NCBI GenBank assembly: GCA_964479275.1
Contig: CAYZLR010000012.1
Coordinates: 1 to 55,569 of the forward strand
From: CALLPQ01 sp964479275
GTDB lineage: Bacteria > Pseudomonadota > Alphaproteobacteria > Caulobacterales > Parvularculaceae
Direction of reading: 5' to 3'
DNA length: 55,569 nucleotides
Shown: positions 27,047 to 33,721 of the stretch, piece after piece
How the letters are laid out: each line of letters opens with the position of its first letter
Position numbering within the stretch: position 1 is the first letter of the stretch
The notes under the pieces: model-generated
What the model was told of the DNA's origin: nothing
The model's input: only the letters and a program-made list of their open reading frames with translations
The model's database searches: none
Program-made: the position numbers and the translations under genes

Positions 27047-27060
27047 GCTAAAATCGGTCA
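27047..27060. promoter_or_regulatory. GCTAAAATCGGT motif, intergenic copy
   Basis: One of several repeated copies of the reverse complement of ACCGAWKTTAG. Lies between the lysozyme gene and the small gene at 27088. See finding on the motif family. Confidence 0.4.
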
Positions 27061-27087
27061 AAACAGACTAAAAAAGGAATATAGATC

Positions 27088-27225
27088 ATGAAAAACGCAT
27101 TACTATTATTATTCTTAGTCTTAGCAATGAACAGTTTTACGCAGAAGACTATTGAGACATTGCAGGCTGTGAAGTTTTGTGCAGATTATGATAATGTAAA
27201 TAGTAAATGTTTAGAATGGAGGTAA
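27088..27225 (+). CDS. Small secreted or anchored peptide (45 aa)
   Basis: MKNALLLLFLVLAMNSFTQ gives a signal-peptide-like hydrophobic segment, with two Cys further on. The leader GGAATATAGATC precedes ATG and recurs before other genes. Function unknown. Confidence 0.5.
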   Translation: MKNALLLLFLVLAMNSFTQKTIETLQAVKFCADYDNVNSKCLEWR

Positions 27226-27228
27226 TGT

Positions 27229-27336
27229 ATGTATGATTTTATAGTCACTATAGAAGGTATAGTTTACGGTATAGATTATAATATTCATAGGAGTTGTTTT
27301 TATTATTATAAATTAAAGGAGCTACGAAATGAATAA
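27229..27336 (+). CDS. Hypothetical small protein (35 aa)
   Basis: Tyr/Ile-rich (MYDFIVTIEGIVYGIDY). Its end overlaps the next ATG by 8 bp. SD GGAGG upstream. Tentative. Confidence 0.4.
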   Translation: MYDFIVTIEGIVYGIDYNIHRSCFYYYKLKELRNE

Positions 27337-27670
27337 ACAGCATGCAGAAAACTTAGCTAAGAATAGAGATTTTATATTAGAGTCTGTCAAGGATGAGAAT
27401 TGGGATTTAGCAGATTTTGTCAGTCTTGACAAGTCTAAAAGATGAGCGATTGGTTGGGCAGCGTGTATGCCTGAGTTTAAGTCCTTTTTTAAGAAGTTTG
27501 ACGGTCAATATCACTGTTTTGCTCAAGATTTATACAGTATAAATCCTTTCAGTTTTGAATTTGAACACTTGTTTTTATTAGAAAATAATGAAGGATTCGA
27601 AAGCAGGTTTGACTTTGCAGACAGGGTTAATAATCTTTTGTGCTTTAATGGTTATGAGGAGTTAGTGTAA
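27329..27670 (+). CDS. Conserved small protein interrupted by in-frame UGA (113 aa)
   Basis: ATG 27329 with AAAGGAG upstream. The frame reads to TGA at 27443-27445, codon 39, then continues in the same frame to 27670. Downstream AIGWAACMPEF and a Cys-rich helical end fit the small phage family with a CxxGWA motif, whose Cys would fall at the UGA position. A separate start at 27467 lacks an SD. So the gene looks intact apart from one UGA, either read as an amino acid (Cys, Trp or Gly) or a nonsense mutation. See findings. Confidence 0.6.
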
Positions 27671-27673
27671 TGA
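27631..27673 (+). repeat. 43-bp direct repeat, copy 1
   Basis: Matches 27945-27987 base for base, including the end of the preceding gene and the start of the next. Part of a mosaic duplication. Confidence 0.8.
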
Positions 27674-27852
27674 AACGGTTTATATTAGATATAGTTACAG
27701 GATTTGCAGCGTTTCTTATAATTTTAGTTGCGTTACTTATAATACTATTACCTATGCTTTTAGGTTTGTACATACAAAACCCATTATTCTTCGTAATATA
27801 TTTTTTATACCCTATATATTTATTAGGTTATAATATAAATAACAATATATAA
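27670..27852 (+). CDS. Multi-span membrane protein (60 aa)
   Basis: Two or three hydrophobic segments (FAAFLIILVALLIILLP, LFFVIYFLYPIYLL). ATG shares a base with the stop of the preceding gene. Holin-like by size, without further support. Confidence 0.6.
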   Translation: MKRFILDIVTGFAAFLIILVALLIILLPMLLGLYIQNPLFFVIYFLYPIYLLGYNINNNI

Positions 27853-27910
27853 TAGTAATGCTGACAAAATAAGTTAATTCAATAAACAATTTTTACTTAG
27901 GAGGTAAAAT

Positions 27911-27979
27911 ATGAAGACAATTAAAATGATTTTATTTACAACGCTAATCTTTTGTGCTTTAATGGTTATGAGGAGTTAG
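27911..27979 (+). pseudogene. Signal-peptide remnant in a chimeric duplication
   Basis: Reads MKTIKMILFTTLIFC... then stops at TAG. Its first ~40 bases match the start of the gene at 28399, and the rest is a copy of 27631-27673. A fused duplication that lost the rest of the gene. Confidence 0.6.
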
Positions 27980-27987
27980 TGTAATGA
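27945..27987 (+). repeat. 43-bp direct repeat, copy 2
   Basis: Identical to 27631-27673. Lies after a second duplicated segment (27882-27948) that resembles 28370-28436. Confidence 0.8.
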
Positions 27988-28373
27988 TGAATAAAGAGAA
28001 ACGAACCTATAGTAGAGAGGAGTCTTTAAATATTATTAAGACTGCATACGAGACTGGAAAGTTGGGCTTTCAAAAAAATGCCCAAGCATGTAGATATTAT
28101 GACAGTGATTCGGATTCTTGCTGTGTCATAGGAGTTTTACTTGATTTATCTAAATGTCCTCGTGATAAATATAATAATGTAAGTTCTTTAGTTCATAATT
28201 CTAAATCTATGGATCACGATATAGAATCAGTTATGATTCGGTTTAATATATCTAAGTTTATGGGGTTTTCCAGGTTCGAAGTTTCTAAACTTCAAATCTT
28301 TCATGATCACTGTGTTAATTATTACTCTAGTGAACATGAGAAGATTTTTATGGAGTATATATACAGTTTATAA
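27984..28373 (+). CDS. Conserved phage protein (129 aa)
   Basis: Contains CRYYDSDSDSCCVIGVLLDL, related to the CxxG-type segment of the gene at 27329. Helical, with several Cys. Role unknown. Confidence 0.6.
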   Translation: MMNKEKRTYSREESLNIIKTAYETGKLGFQKNAQACRYYDSDSDSCCVIGVLLDLSKCPRDKYNNVSSLVHNSKSMDHDIESVMIRFNISKFMGFSRFEVSKLQIFHDHCVNYYSSEHEKIFMEYIYSL

Positions 28374-28398
28374 ACAATTTTTACTTAGGAGGTAAAAT

Positions 28399-28857
28399 AT
28401 GAACATGATTAAAGTGATTTTATTTACAACGCTAATTTCGGTCGTTGCAACTGCGCAGGATTCAAATACATCTGGTAATCAGAATATTTGCAAGCCAGTT
28501 ATTAATGTTAATAGTTGCAAGAAGTGTGATACTACTTGTAGTAAGCCTAAAATAGTTTACAAGACTAGATATAAGACAAAGACTGTGCCAGGTCCGATTG
28601 TAACTGAGATTAAGCATAAAATCATTGAAAAGACGATTGTTAAAAAACCTAGAAGAAACCGGATTAAGCTTTTAGCTGGATTAGGTTTGCAAGGTGTAGA
28701 TGCTGAGCGAATTAGTAGATTATCTGCTCAGGCACAAGCTGATAGAGGTTTTATTTTTGGAGTTGGTTATGATAGGCTGATTACTGATAAAATTAGTATT
28801 GGAATTCAGGTTCAGAGTAATAAGAGTGCTCTTGGCAGTGTTGGATTTGATTTTTAG
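28399..28857 (+). CDS. Secreted protein with outer-membrane-like C-terminus (152 aa)
   Basis: Signal peptide (IKVILFTTLISVVATA) then Cys-rich repeats (CKPV, CKKCDTTC). The last 40 residues are amphipathic strands with GVGYDRLITDKISIGIQVQ, ending in VGFDF, an aromatic terminus like those recognised by BAM. It may sit in the outer membrane, for example in superinfection exclusion (inference). Confidence 0.6.
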   Translation: MNMIKVILFTTLISVVATAQDSNTSGNQNICKPVINVNSCKKCDTTCSKPKIVYKTRYKTKTVPGPIVTEIKHKIIEKTIVKKPRRNRIKLLAGLGLQGVDAERISRLSAQAQADRGFIFGVGYDRLITDKISIGIQVQSNKSALGSVGFDF

Positions 28858-28866
28858 GAGTATATT

Positions 28867-29049
28867 ATGATTTTTAAAGATAATGTTTCAAAAGATAGAT
28901 TAAAACAAGTAGTAGTTTTGGAATCTCGTACTTTGGAAATTTATTGGTGTGTTAATAGTGATCATGGATTAGTTTTTTTCGATGATTGTAATAAGTCTGA
29001 TTTAGAATTATCTAGACAGAAAATAATAGAATTAGACTGGTATAATTAA
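28867..29049 (+). CDS. Hypothetical protein (60 aa)
   Basis: MIFKDNVSKDRLKQVVVLES... Short acidic/aromatic. SD GGAG before ATG. No family recognised. Confidence 0.5.
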   Translation: MIFKDNVSKDRLKQVVVLESRTLEIYWCVNSDHGLVFFDDCNKSDLELSRQKIIELDWYN

Positions 29050-29059
29050 GGAATAAGAT

Positions 29060-29173
29060 ATGGAAAAGTTTTTATTAAAAATAACTATTAGTATTGTATT
29101 TTTAGGAATTTCTTTAATTCTTGGAAGTTTTCTAGCTAAAGGGTTATTGTTTATAGCAAATAAATTATCATAA
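29060..29173 (+). CDS. Single-span membrane protein (37 aa)
   Basis: MEKFLLKITISIVFLGISLI... is one hydrophobic span with a Lys at each end. AAGGAATAAG precedes ATG. TAA stop. Confidence 0.5.
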   Translation: MEKFLLKITISIVFLGISLILGSFLAKGLLFIANKLS

Positions 29174-29178
29174 AAGTG

Positions 29179-29206
29179 TTGCATTTATTTTATAATAATG
29201 TATAAT
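29179..29206 (+). promoter_or_regulatory. Rightward promoter before the collagen-like lipoprotein
   Basis: TTGCAT, 16-bp spacer, TATAAT. Starts within the few bases after the preceding stop codon and points at the gene starting at 29248. Confidence 0.65.
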
Positions 29207-29247
29207 AATATTAATCGATATAAATCATAGAAAAAAGGATGTACGAA

Positions 29248-29943
29248 GTGAAAAAATTAATTATGTTAATTGCGGTTATGACAGTTTTAGTTGGTTGTGA
29301 TGATGAAACAGCTACGGCTACAGCAAGAGATGGAGTACAGGGAATTCAAGGAGAGCAGGGTTTGCAAGGTGAAACAGGGGAGCAAGGTTTGCAGGGAGAA
29401 AAAGGTGAAACAGGCTTGACTGGTGCTACAGGCTTGACAGGAAAAACTGGTGCTAAGGGAGAAACTGGACAGGCTGGGCAAAATGGAAAGGATGGAGAGT
29501 CTTGTACTATTAAAGCTACTGCGAACGGTGCGTTAATAACATGTGCAAATGGTGTGCAGGTTGCTCTTAAGAATGGTGAAGACGGTAAAGACGGTGAAGA
29601 TGGGCAAGACGGTCAAGATGGAAAAGACGGTGAAGATGGATCAGACGGTTCAGTGTTGTCAACTACGTTAGCTCCGGTGGCTGGTGTGTGTCATGAAGTT
29701 GCGCCTGGTATTTTTGCTAAGAATGAAGGCTTTAAAGCTGACGTTTATAATAATGACCAATGTTCTCATTTAGGTGATGTTGGTACTTATAGTGATGCTG
29801 GTACGATTTGCAATAATGTGTCAGATTTTAATGAGCATAGGGAGGATCACAATGGTGAAAATTGTTGGATTGACGATAATACTGTATTATATGTTAAAGG
29901 CGGTTTTGCTGATATGGTTTTTCAAGTTATAACTTATAATTAA
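29248..29943 (+). CDS. Collagen-like lipoprotein (231 aa)
   Basis: GTG at 29248 is preferred over ATG 29239 because AGGA sits eight bases before the GTG and overlaps the ATG. A signal peptide ends in lipobox LVGC, so the protein is a lipoprotein. It carries two Gly-X-Y collagen-like tracts (about residues 30-85 and 110-135), separated by CTIKATANGALITCANG, and a Cys-containing C-terminal domain. Likely a trimeric surface adhesin or exclusion protein made early in infection, with its own promoter. Target unknown. Confidence 0.8.
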   Translation: MKKLIMLIAVMTVLVGCDDETATATARDGVQGIQGEQGLQGETGEQGLQGEKGETGLTGATGLTGKTGAKGETGQAGQNGKDGESCTIKATANGALITCANGVQVALKNGEDGKDGEDGQDGQDGKDGEDGSDGSVLSTTLAPVAGVCHEVAPGIFAKNEGFKADVYNNDQCSHLGDVGTYSDAGTICNNVSDFNEHREDHNGENCWIDDNTVLYVKGGFADMVFQVITYN

Positions 29944-29951
29944 TAAGAATG

Positions 29952-30100
29952 GGCGTAACCTGCCTACAGGAAGAAAAGAGACTGTAATCTCGAAGTATTT
30001 TAATAATTACCTTTACAGAGGTTTATCCTCTTAAGACTCATACTCTTAAGTAGCTGTTGTGGCATGGAAAAGTGGTTAGATTGGTGCGCTGCATCTTTTA
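29952..30100 (+). ncRNA. Candidate structured RNA element, copy A
   Basis: Starts with GGCGTAACCTGCCT and ends with AAGTGGTTAGATTG followed by a five-pair hairpin (GGTGC/GCATC, loop GCT) and TTTT. Both end motifs recur in copy B at 43881-43995, while the middle differs and carries its own stems: AGAGG/CCTCT near 30020, CTGTAA/TTACAG around 29983-30020, CTTAAG/CTTAAG around 30035. Could be a leader, an sRNA or a terminator-linked structure. Confidence 0.5.
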
Positions 30101-30106
30101 AGATTC

Positions 30107-30118
30107 TCCCTTTAGGGA
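30107..30118 (+). promoter_or_regulatory. TCCC-TTTA-GGGA hairpin, first of two
   Basis: Short stem with a four-base loop in the leader of the bL31-like gene. The same stem recurs at 30157-30168 with loop AGTA and similar flanks. Possibly an autogenous protein-binding site (inference). Confidence 0.4.
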
Positions 30119-30156
30119 TGTTTTATATGTAGATAAGTAGTTTAGTAGTATAATTC

Positions 30157-30168
30157 TCCCAGTAGGGA
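30157..30168 (+). promoter_or_regulatory. TCCC-AGTA-GGGA hairpin, second of two
   Basis: Ends 21 bases before the bL31-like ATG. Identical stem to 30107-30118. bL31 genes of bacteria often have regulatory leaders. Confidence 0.4.
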
Positions 30169-30189
30169 TAGTAGTATAGGAGTTAGGAA

Positions 30190-30399
30190 ATGAAAAAAGA
30201 AACGAAAAGTAAAACTAAAATCATCAAATGTACTTACGGTGCGGAATATGAGATTCAAACTAAGATGGAAAGCTCTAAAATTACTATATGTTCTAATTGT
30301 CATTCTTTCTAGTATAGAAAGGAGAGAAAATCCAATTCAGAGGGGCGAGTTGAAAAGTTTAATAAGAAGTATGGAAGGGATGTGAAAAGTAAAAAATAA
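30190..30399 (+). CDS. rpmE-like: Ribosomal protein bL31-like gene with internal UAG
   Basis: ATG 30190 with GGAG-type SD. The first 40 codons give MKKETKSKTKIIKCTYGAEY ... ITICSNCHSF, matching the bL31 zinc half (CxCG and CSxCH motifs; the second Cys of CxCG is Tyr here). A TAG at 30310-30312 follows HSF. The same frame continues to TAA at 30397 with Y...EGRVEKFNKKYGRD, the bL31 C-terminal half. Deleting the TAG codon aligns the whole to about 68 aa, the family length. N-terminal bL31 binds the 50S, the C-terminal end contacts the 30S head. Truncation, read-through or pseudogene are all possible. Confidence 0.75.
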
Positions 30400-30411
30400 G
30401 AGGTTTGTACT

Positions 30412-30588
30412 ATGAAAATTACTGATTATGAGTTATCTATTCTTAAAGAATTATTATTAGTAGAACTTTCTTATCAAGAAGATGTTTCTATGTATGATAT
30501 TGAATATGACTATTTAGAACATCACTGTGTTAATGATTTATTTTCTAAGATTGAAAAGGAAATTGAAAAAAGGGGTGGAAATGAGTAA
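30412..30588 (+). CDS. Hypothetical acidic helical protein (58 aa)
   Basis: MKITDYELSILKELLLVELS..., ending in a charged helix (EKEIEKRGGNE). AGAGG precedes ATG. Its stop overlaps the next ATG. Function unknown. Confidence 0.55.
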   Translation: MKITDYELSILKELLLVELSYQEDVSMYDIEYDYLEHHCVNDLFSKIEKEIEKRGGNE

Positions 30589-30973
30589 ATTTAAAGATGC
30601 GAAGGTTGGTGATAAGGTTTATTGCTTAATAAATGGAGAAGGTAAAATTACGAATATAGATGAAGATCTTATGGTATATCCTATATGTATAAAGTTTAAA
30701 ACCCATGGATATTTTTATAATTTTTCTTATAATGGACATAGTAATAAAAGACATGTAAACCCTACACTCTACTGGGAGAAGCCCGAAATAATTGAGAATA
30801 AGAGAGTGAGGAGTGTTATTAAGTATAGAGTTGCGTATATATTTGGTAAAAACTTTCATATATCTGAAGGCTATTACAGTAACCAGAAGCGTTTTGAAGA
30901 AGCAGTACAAAGTGATTGTAAATTCATGCAATTTTTAGAATCGACTGCGAAAGAATTTGAAGAGGAGGTTTAG
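30581..30973 (+). CDS. Hypothetical protein (130 aa), paralogue of 30976-31341
   Basis: ATG 30581 (MSKFKDAKVGDKVYCLINGE) is chosen over the upstream start because GGGGTGG lies just before it. N-terminal small beta domain (VGDKVYCLING). The C-terminal end FLESTAKEFEEEV is shared with the next gene, so the pair is probably a tandem duplication with divergence. Confidence 0.55.
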   Translation: MSKFKDAKVGDKVYCLINGEGKITNIDEDLMVYPICIKFKTHGYFYNFSYNGHSNKRHVNPTLYWEKPEIIENKRVRSVIKYRVAYIFGKNFHISEGYYSNQKRFEEAVQSDCKFMQFLESTAKEFEEEV

Positions 30974-30975
30974 AA

Positions 30976-31341
30976 ATGAGTTTAGAGGTAAAACAGGCTA
31001 TGAAGCTTTGCATTGATGGGAAGAAAATTAAGGCAGCTTCTAAGCATGATGAAAATGATTTTGTGATTGTTTATTTAGATAATGATTATGTTTTTACTGT
31101 TGATGTTGAAGTATGTGGATGTGTGGATAAATATCCTGAAGAGTTTTACTTTACAGATGAATATAATTATGAGGTTGTTAAGGAGAAGGTTGTTAAGTAT
31201 AAGGCTTTATTATTTGATACATGGGATAAAAGTTTATATATATCTAAGGATTATTACGCAAATGCTGAAGAATGTAAATCCACACCTCATCACTTTTTTA
31301 GGCAATTATTAGAATCTACTGCAAAAGAATTTGAGGAGTAA
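30976..31341 (+). CDS. Hypothetical protein (121 aa), paralogue of 30581-30973
   Basis: Ends LLESTAKEFEE like the preceding gene, and shares a KY..LFD...ISKDYY segment with it. Starts six bases after its stop. Function unknown. Confidence 0.55.
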   Translation: MSLEVKQAMKLCIDGKKIKAASKHDENDFVIVYLDNDYVFTVDVEVCGCVDKYPEEFYFTDEYNYEVVKEKVVKYKALLFDTWDKSLYISKDYYANAEECKSTPHHFFRQLLESTAKEFEE

Positions 31342-31344
31342 GTT

Positions 31345-31533
31345 GTGAAAAAGTTTTTAATTAGTATGCTAATTCTTGCTGCTATTACGGCTTGTAAGTT
31401 TGAAAATAAGCTAGGTAAGTCTATAAGTGATAAGTTTAGATTAATTGACTGCTTTGCTGAGTGTCGTATAGAGCATAAGCGGAGTAGTGGACGTAGCGAC
31501 GTCAAGATGTGTCAAGATAGGTGTAGAAAATAG
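31345..31533 (+). CDS. Small Cys-rich lipoprotein (62 aa)
   Basis: GTG start. MKKFLISMLILAAITACKFE ends in lipobox AITAC. Four further Cys (CFAEC, MCQDRC) form CxxxC pairs. Likely periplasmic or outer-membrane lipoprotein. Possibly Rz1- or exclusion-like, unproven. Confidence 0.6.
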   Translation: MKKFLISMLILAAITACKFENKLGKSISDKFRLIDCFAECRIEHKRSSGRSDVKMCQDRCRK

Positions 31534-31719
31534 GAGTAGTCGGTTACTACTACTTTGTTACTACTTTTTACTATTAGTAGTAGCAAAGCTAAAATCGGTT
31601 AATACAGCAAACACAATCTGTTTAGTCAAAAAAATCTCAGAAAACATTAAAGAAAATTGAAAAAAGCTTTGCAGTTTAGACGTGGTTGTGCTATAATTTA
31701 GCTCTAAAGGAGTTAGGAA
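31534..31719 (+). other. Intergenic region with tandem TACTAC words and promoter
   Basis: Holds repeated TACTAC/TAGTAG words around 31545-31585, a GCTAAAATCGGTTA motif at 31588-31601 and the promoter at 31669-31697. No gene seen. Confidence 0.5.
31669..31697 (+). promoter_or_regulatory. Rightward promoter with extended -10
   Basis: TTGCAG, 17-bp spacer, TATAAT preceded by TGC. Directly upstream of the gene at 31720. Confidence 0.7.
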
Positions 31720-31935
31720 ATGGATTACTTTTACTGGATGAGTTTGGCGAGAACTTATAGAATGATGATAGAGCATGATGATTGCAACCGAAGGTATGTT
31801 GAGCTTGGTAGAGAGGCGTGCTTGAAAGCTATTGAAGCTAGGGATGAAAACTTGATTGTTTTTCCTAGGAAAGTTAAGGATGAAGATAATGATTTAGTAA
31901 GATTTGGTGATGTGACTAGGTTTTTAAAATATTAA
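31720..31935 (+). CDS. Hypothetical protein (71 aa)
   Basis: First gene after the 31669 promoter, with a strong AAAGGAG. Helical (MDYFYWMSLARTYRMMIEHD). No family recognised. Confidence 0.6.
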   Translation: MDYFYWMSLARTYRMMIEHDDCNRRYVELGREACLKAIEARDENLIVFPRKVKDEDNDLVRFGDVTRFLKY

Positions 31936-31961
31936 CTTATATAGAAAAGGCGGTATAGGGC

Positions 31962-32165
31962 ATGTTAGAATTAACAGGGTTAGAAACAGGAAAAAAATAT
32001 TACTTGAATGCGAACCTAATTGCGGTGGTGATGGTTGGCGAAGATGGGGAAGGTAGTGAAGTGTATATAAATCATGCAGGGATTGGTGCGAAGCTGTTTA
32101 AGGTGAAGGAGGCTGCAGAAGATATTGCTGCCGAAGTTAGTTTTTTATTAGGGATTGGAGGTTAG
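31962..32165 (+). CDS. Hypothetical protein (67 aa)
   Basis: Beta-rich: MLELTGLETGKKYYLNANLI, then VKEAAEDIAAEVSFLLGIGG. The DNA contains one coding copy of GCCGAAGTTAG (32130-32140). AAAGGCGG precedes ATG. Confidence 0.55.
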   Translation: MLELTGLETGKKYYLNANLIAVVMVGEDGEGSEVYINHAGIGAKLFKVKEAAEDIAAEVSFLLGIGG

Positions 32166-32168
32166 GTT

Positions 32169-32534
32169 ATGATTAAAGTATTAAAAACTTTATCGTGTCT
32201 TATTAGTGACTATCCTGAATCTTATTTTACTTCTCATGGCGGTCTTGTGATAGTTGACGGTAATGATAAACTTTATATTTTTAGGGAGAATTTACATCTT
32301 TTAGGCACCTCTGTTAATTATTTCAAATTTAATAGCTGTCAACCTGATTATAGGTTTTTTGAATCGTATGAATGTAATTGTTTTTTACAAAGTAAGTTAG
32401 ATATAGCTGTAGAGGCTTTGGATACTGTTAATGATCATGCGGATAGTTGTCACATTTTTATTTTTGATGAAACGAATTGTACTTGTTTTTATGAAAAGGC
32501 TGTGCAGGCTTTGAAGGAGTTGAAAAATGAGTAG
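32169..32534 (+). CDS. Hypothetical Cys-rich protein (121 aa)
   Basis: Contains CNCFLQSKLDIAVEALDTVN and HIFIFDETNCTCF. Acidic, several Cys. Its end overlaps the next gene by 8 bp. Confidence 0.5.
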   Translation: MIKVLKTLSCLISDYPESYFTSHGGLVIVDGNDKLYIFRENLHLLGTSVNYFKFNSCQPDYRFFESYECNCFLQSKLDIAVEALDTVNDHADSCHIFIFDETNCTCFYEKAVQALKELKNE

Positions 32535-32727
32535 TGAAAGAAAAAAAATTACATGTGCTATGGACAGAATAGCGGATATTGATATTCAGCATGATTTGAT
32601 AAGGGTTGGTGCTGTTATTGATCCTGATATGGTTTTTGTGGCTACTGCATGTTGTTGGTGTAATGATATGGATTATAGTCTGCTTAGTTTTGGGTTTGAA
32701 GAAGAAAATTTATGGGAAGGGGAATAG
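32527..32727 (+). CDS. Hypothetical protein (66 aa)
   Basis: MSSERKKITCAMDRIADIDI..., with a CCWC motif that may bind metal. Overlaps the preceding gene. Short, acidic C-terminus. Confidence 0.5.
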   Translation: MSSERKKITCAMDRIADIDIQHDLIRVGAVIDPDMVFVATACCWCNDMDYSLLSFGFEEENLWEGE

Positions 32728-32730
32728 GGA

Positions 32731-33024
32731 ATGTTTAATTATAATATATTACATATAATTGCTGGACAAATTGGATTGACAATTATGCTAATTTCGGCTA
32801 TGATAGTTATTGAAAGGATTAAAAATCATAAGAGGCAGGAGATTGTGTTAAGCAGTGAGCCGGAAGATGATCATAGGGTTTTAGGTTATTATTCGTGTAA
32901 TAAGACGGGTGAGTTAGTTAAGTTTTATAAGACTAGTGATCCGAATATAGCTTTTATGGTTTATAAGACGGGTGGGATGAGTGTGTCGATGGAAAGTGTT
33001 TGGCAGTATTATAGTAAGCTGTAG
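32731..33024 (+). CDS. Membrane protein with cytoplasmic tail (97 aa)
   Basis: One N-terminal hydrophobic span (IIAGQIGLTIMLISAMIVIE) followed by a soluble basic domain (KTGELVKFYKTSDPNIAFMV). The DNA holds a GCTAATTTCGGCTA copy of the repeated motif (32787). Function unknown. Confidence 0.55.
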   Translation: MFNYNILHIIAGQIGLTIMLISAMIVIERIKNHKRQEIVLSSEPEDDHRVLGYYSCNKTGELVKFYKTSDPNIAFMVYKTGGMSVSMESVWQYYSKL

Positions 33025-33033
33025 GAGGTAGGT

Positions 33034-33408
33034 GTGAAGAATGAAGAAGTTTTAAATAAGTTAATGGAAAAAAGTCTTGAGTATTTGCAAAGTGTTGAAG
33101 GGTTTGTTATTGAGCATGCGCCAGATTATGTCAAGCAGTTGTTGGAGTTTGAGTTTTATAATTCTTCTTTAATCGTGTTATTTTTCTTGTTTGCAGTTAT
33201 TCTGTTAGTCGGTTTATTTTTTATAGGTTATAGACTTTATATTAATGAAAGTAACTATGCAGGAGGTTTTGTTATTATTATACCAGTATCAGCATTGCTT
33301 ATTTCTGTTTTTTTTACATTAGAAGTCATACCTAGTATACAGACTATGCTTAAAATTAAGACTGCGCCGAAAGTGTTTTTAGTTGATAAGATAGGGGTTA
33401 GGAAATGA
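33034..33408 (+). CDS. Two-span membrane protein (124 aa), TGA stop
   Basis: GTG start with GGAGG upstream. Hydrophobic segments LIVLFFLFAVILLVGLFFIG and FVIIIPVSALLISVFF. The N-terminus is helical. The gene ends in TGA overlapping ATGAG of a 15-codon downstream ORF, one of three TGA stops seen. Holin-like topology, function unproven. Confidence 0.6.
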   Translation: MKNEEVLNKLMEKSLEYLQSVEGFVIEHAPDYVKQLLEFEFYNSSLIVLFFLFAVILLVGLFFIGYRLYINESNYAGGFVIIIPVSALLISVFFTLEVIPSIQTMLKIKTAPKVFLVDKIGVRK

Positions 33409-33452
33409 GTTTTGTATTGTTTGTTATAATTGTTTTATATTTGTGTGATTAG
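33405..33452 (+). CDS. Tiny hydrophobic ORF (15 aa)
   Basis: MSFVLFVIIVLYLCD. ATG overlaps the preceding TGA (ATGA). Could be a coupled leader peptide or chance. Confidence 0.25.
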   Translation: MSFVLFVIIVLYLCD

Positions 33453-33473
33453 TAAGCTTTAGGAGGTTTGGAA

Positions 33474-33707
33474 ATGGAATTATTTTTAGGGTTGAGTTTT
33501 TTAGCTGTGATTGGTTTTGTAGTTTGCAGTGCTGTGAGAGAGTTTTCTAGGGAGGAGTGTCTTAAGAATGTTTATTACCATTCTCGTACTAATACTTTAA
33601 TAATTGGTAGTATTCTTCCAGGTGTTATTATTTATTCTTCGGACGGTTATCCTGTAGATTTGTCTATTAAAGATTTGAATGAATTAGAATTAATTGGTAA
33701 ACTTTAA
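33474..33707 (+). CDS. Membrane-anchored small protein (77 aa)
   Basis: ATG 33474 fits AGGAGG better than the TTG six bases earlier. Hydrophobic N-terminus (LFLGLSFLAVIGFVVCS) and a soluble tail. SD supports the start. Function unknown. Confidence 0.6.
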   Translation: MELFLGLSFLAVIGFVVCSAVREFSREECLKNVYYHSRTNTLIIGSILPGVIIYSSDGYPVDLSIKDLNELELIGKL

Positions 33708-33721
33708 AAGGAGTATAGATC

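Noticed and set aside
29940..30110. tRNA or suppressor tRNA in the region before bL31
   Set aside because: The GTGGTTAG part looks like a tRNA D-arm, but no anticodon loop, TPsiC arm or acceptor pairing could be drawn. No tRNA was recognised elsewhere either.
30190..30399. Genome-wide UAG reassignment
   Set aside because: TAG ends about a quarter of the genes and those genes have normal lengths, so UAG is a stop here.
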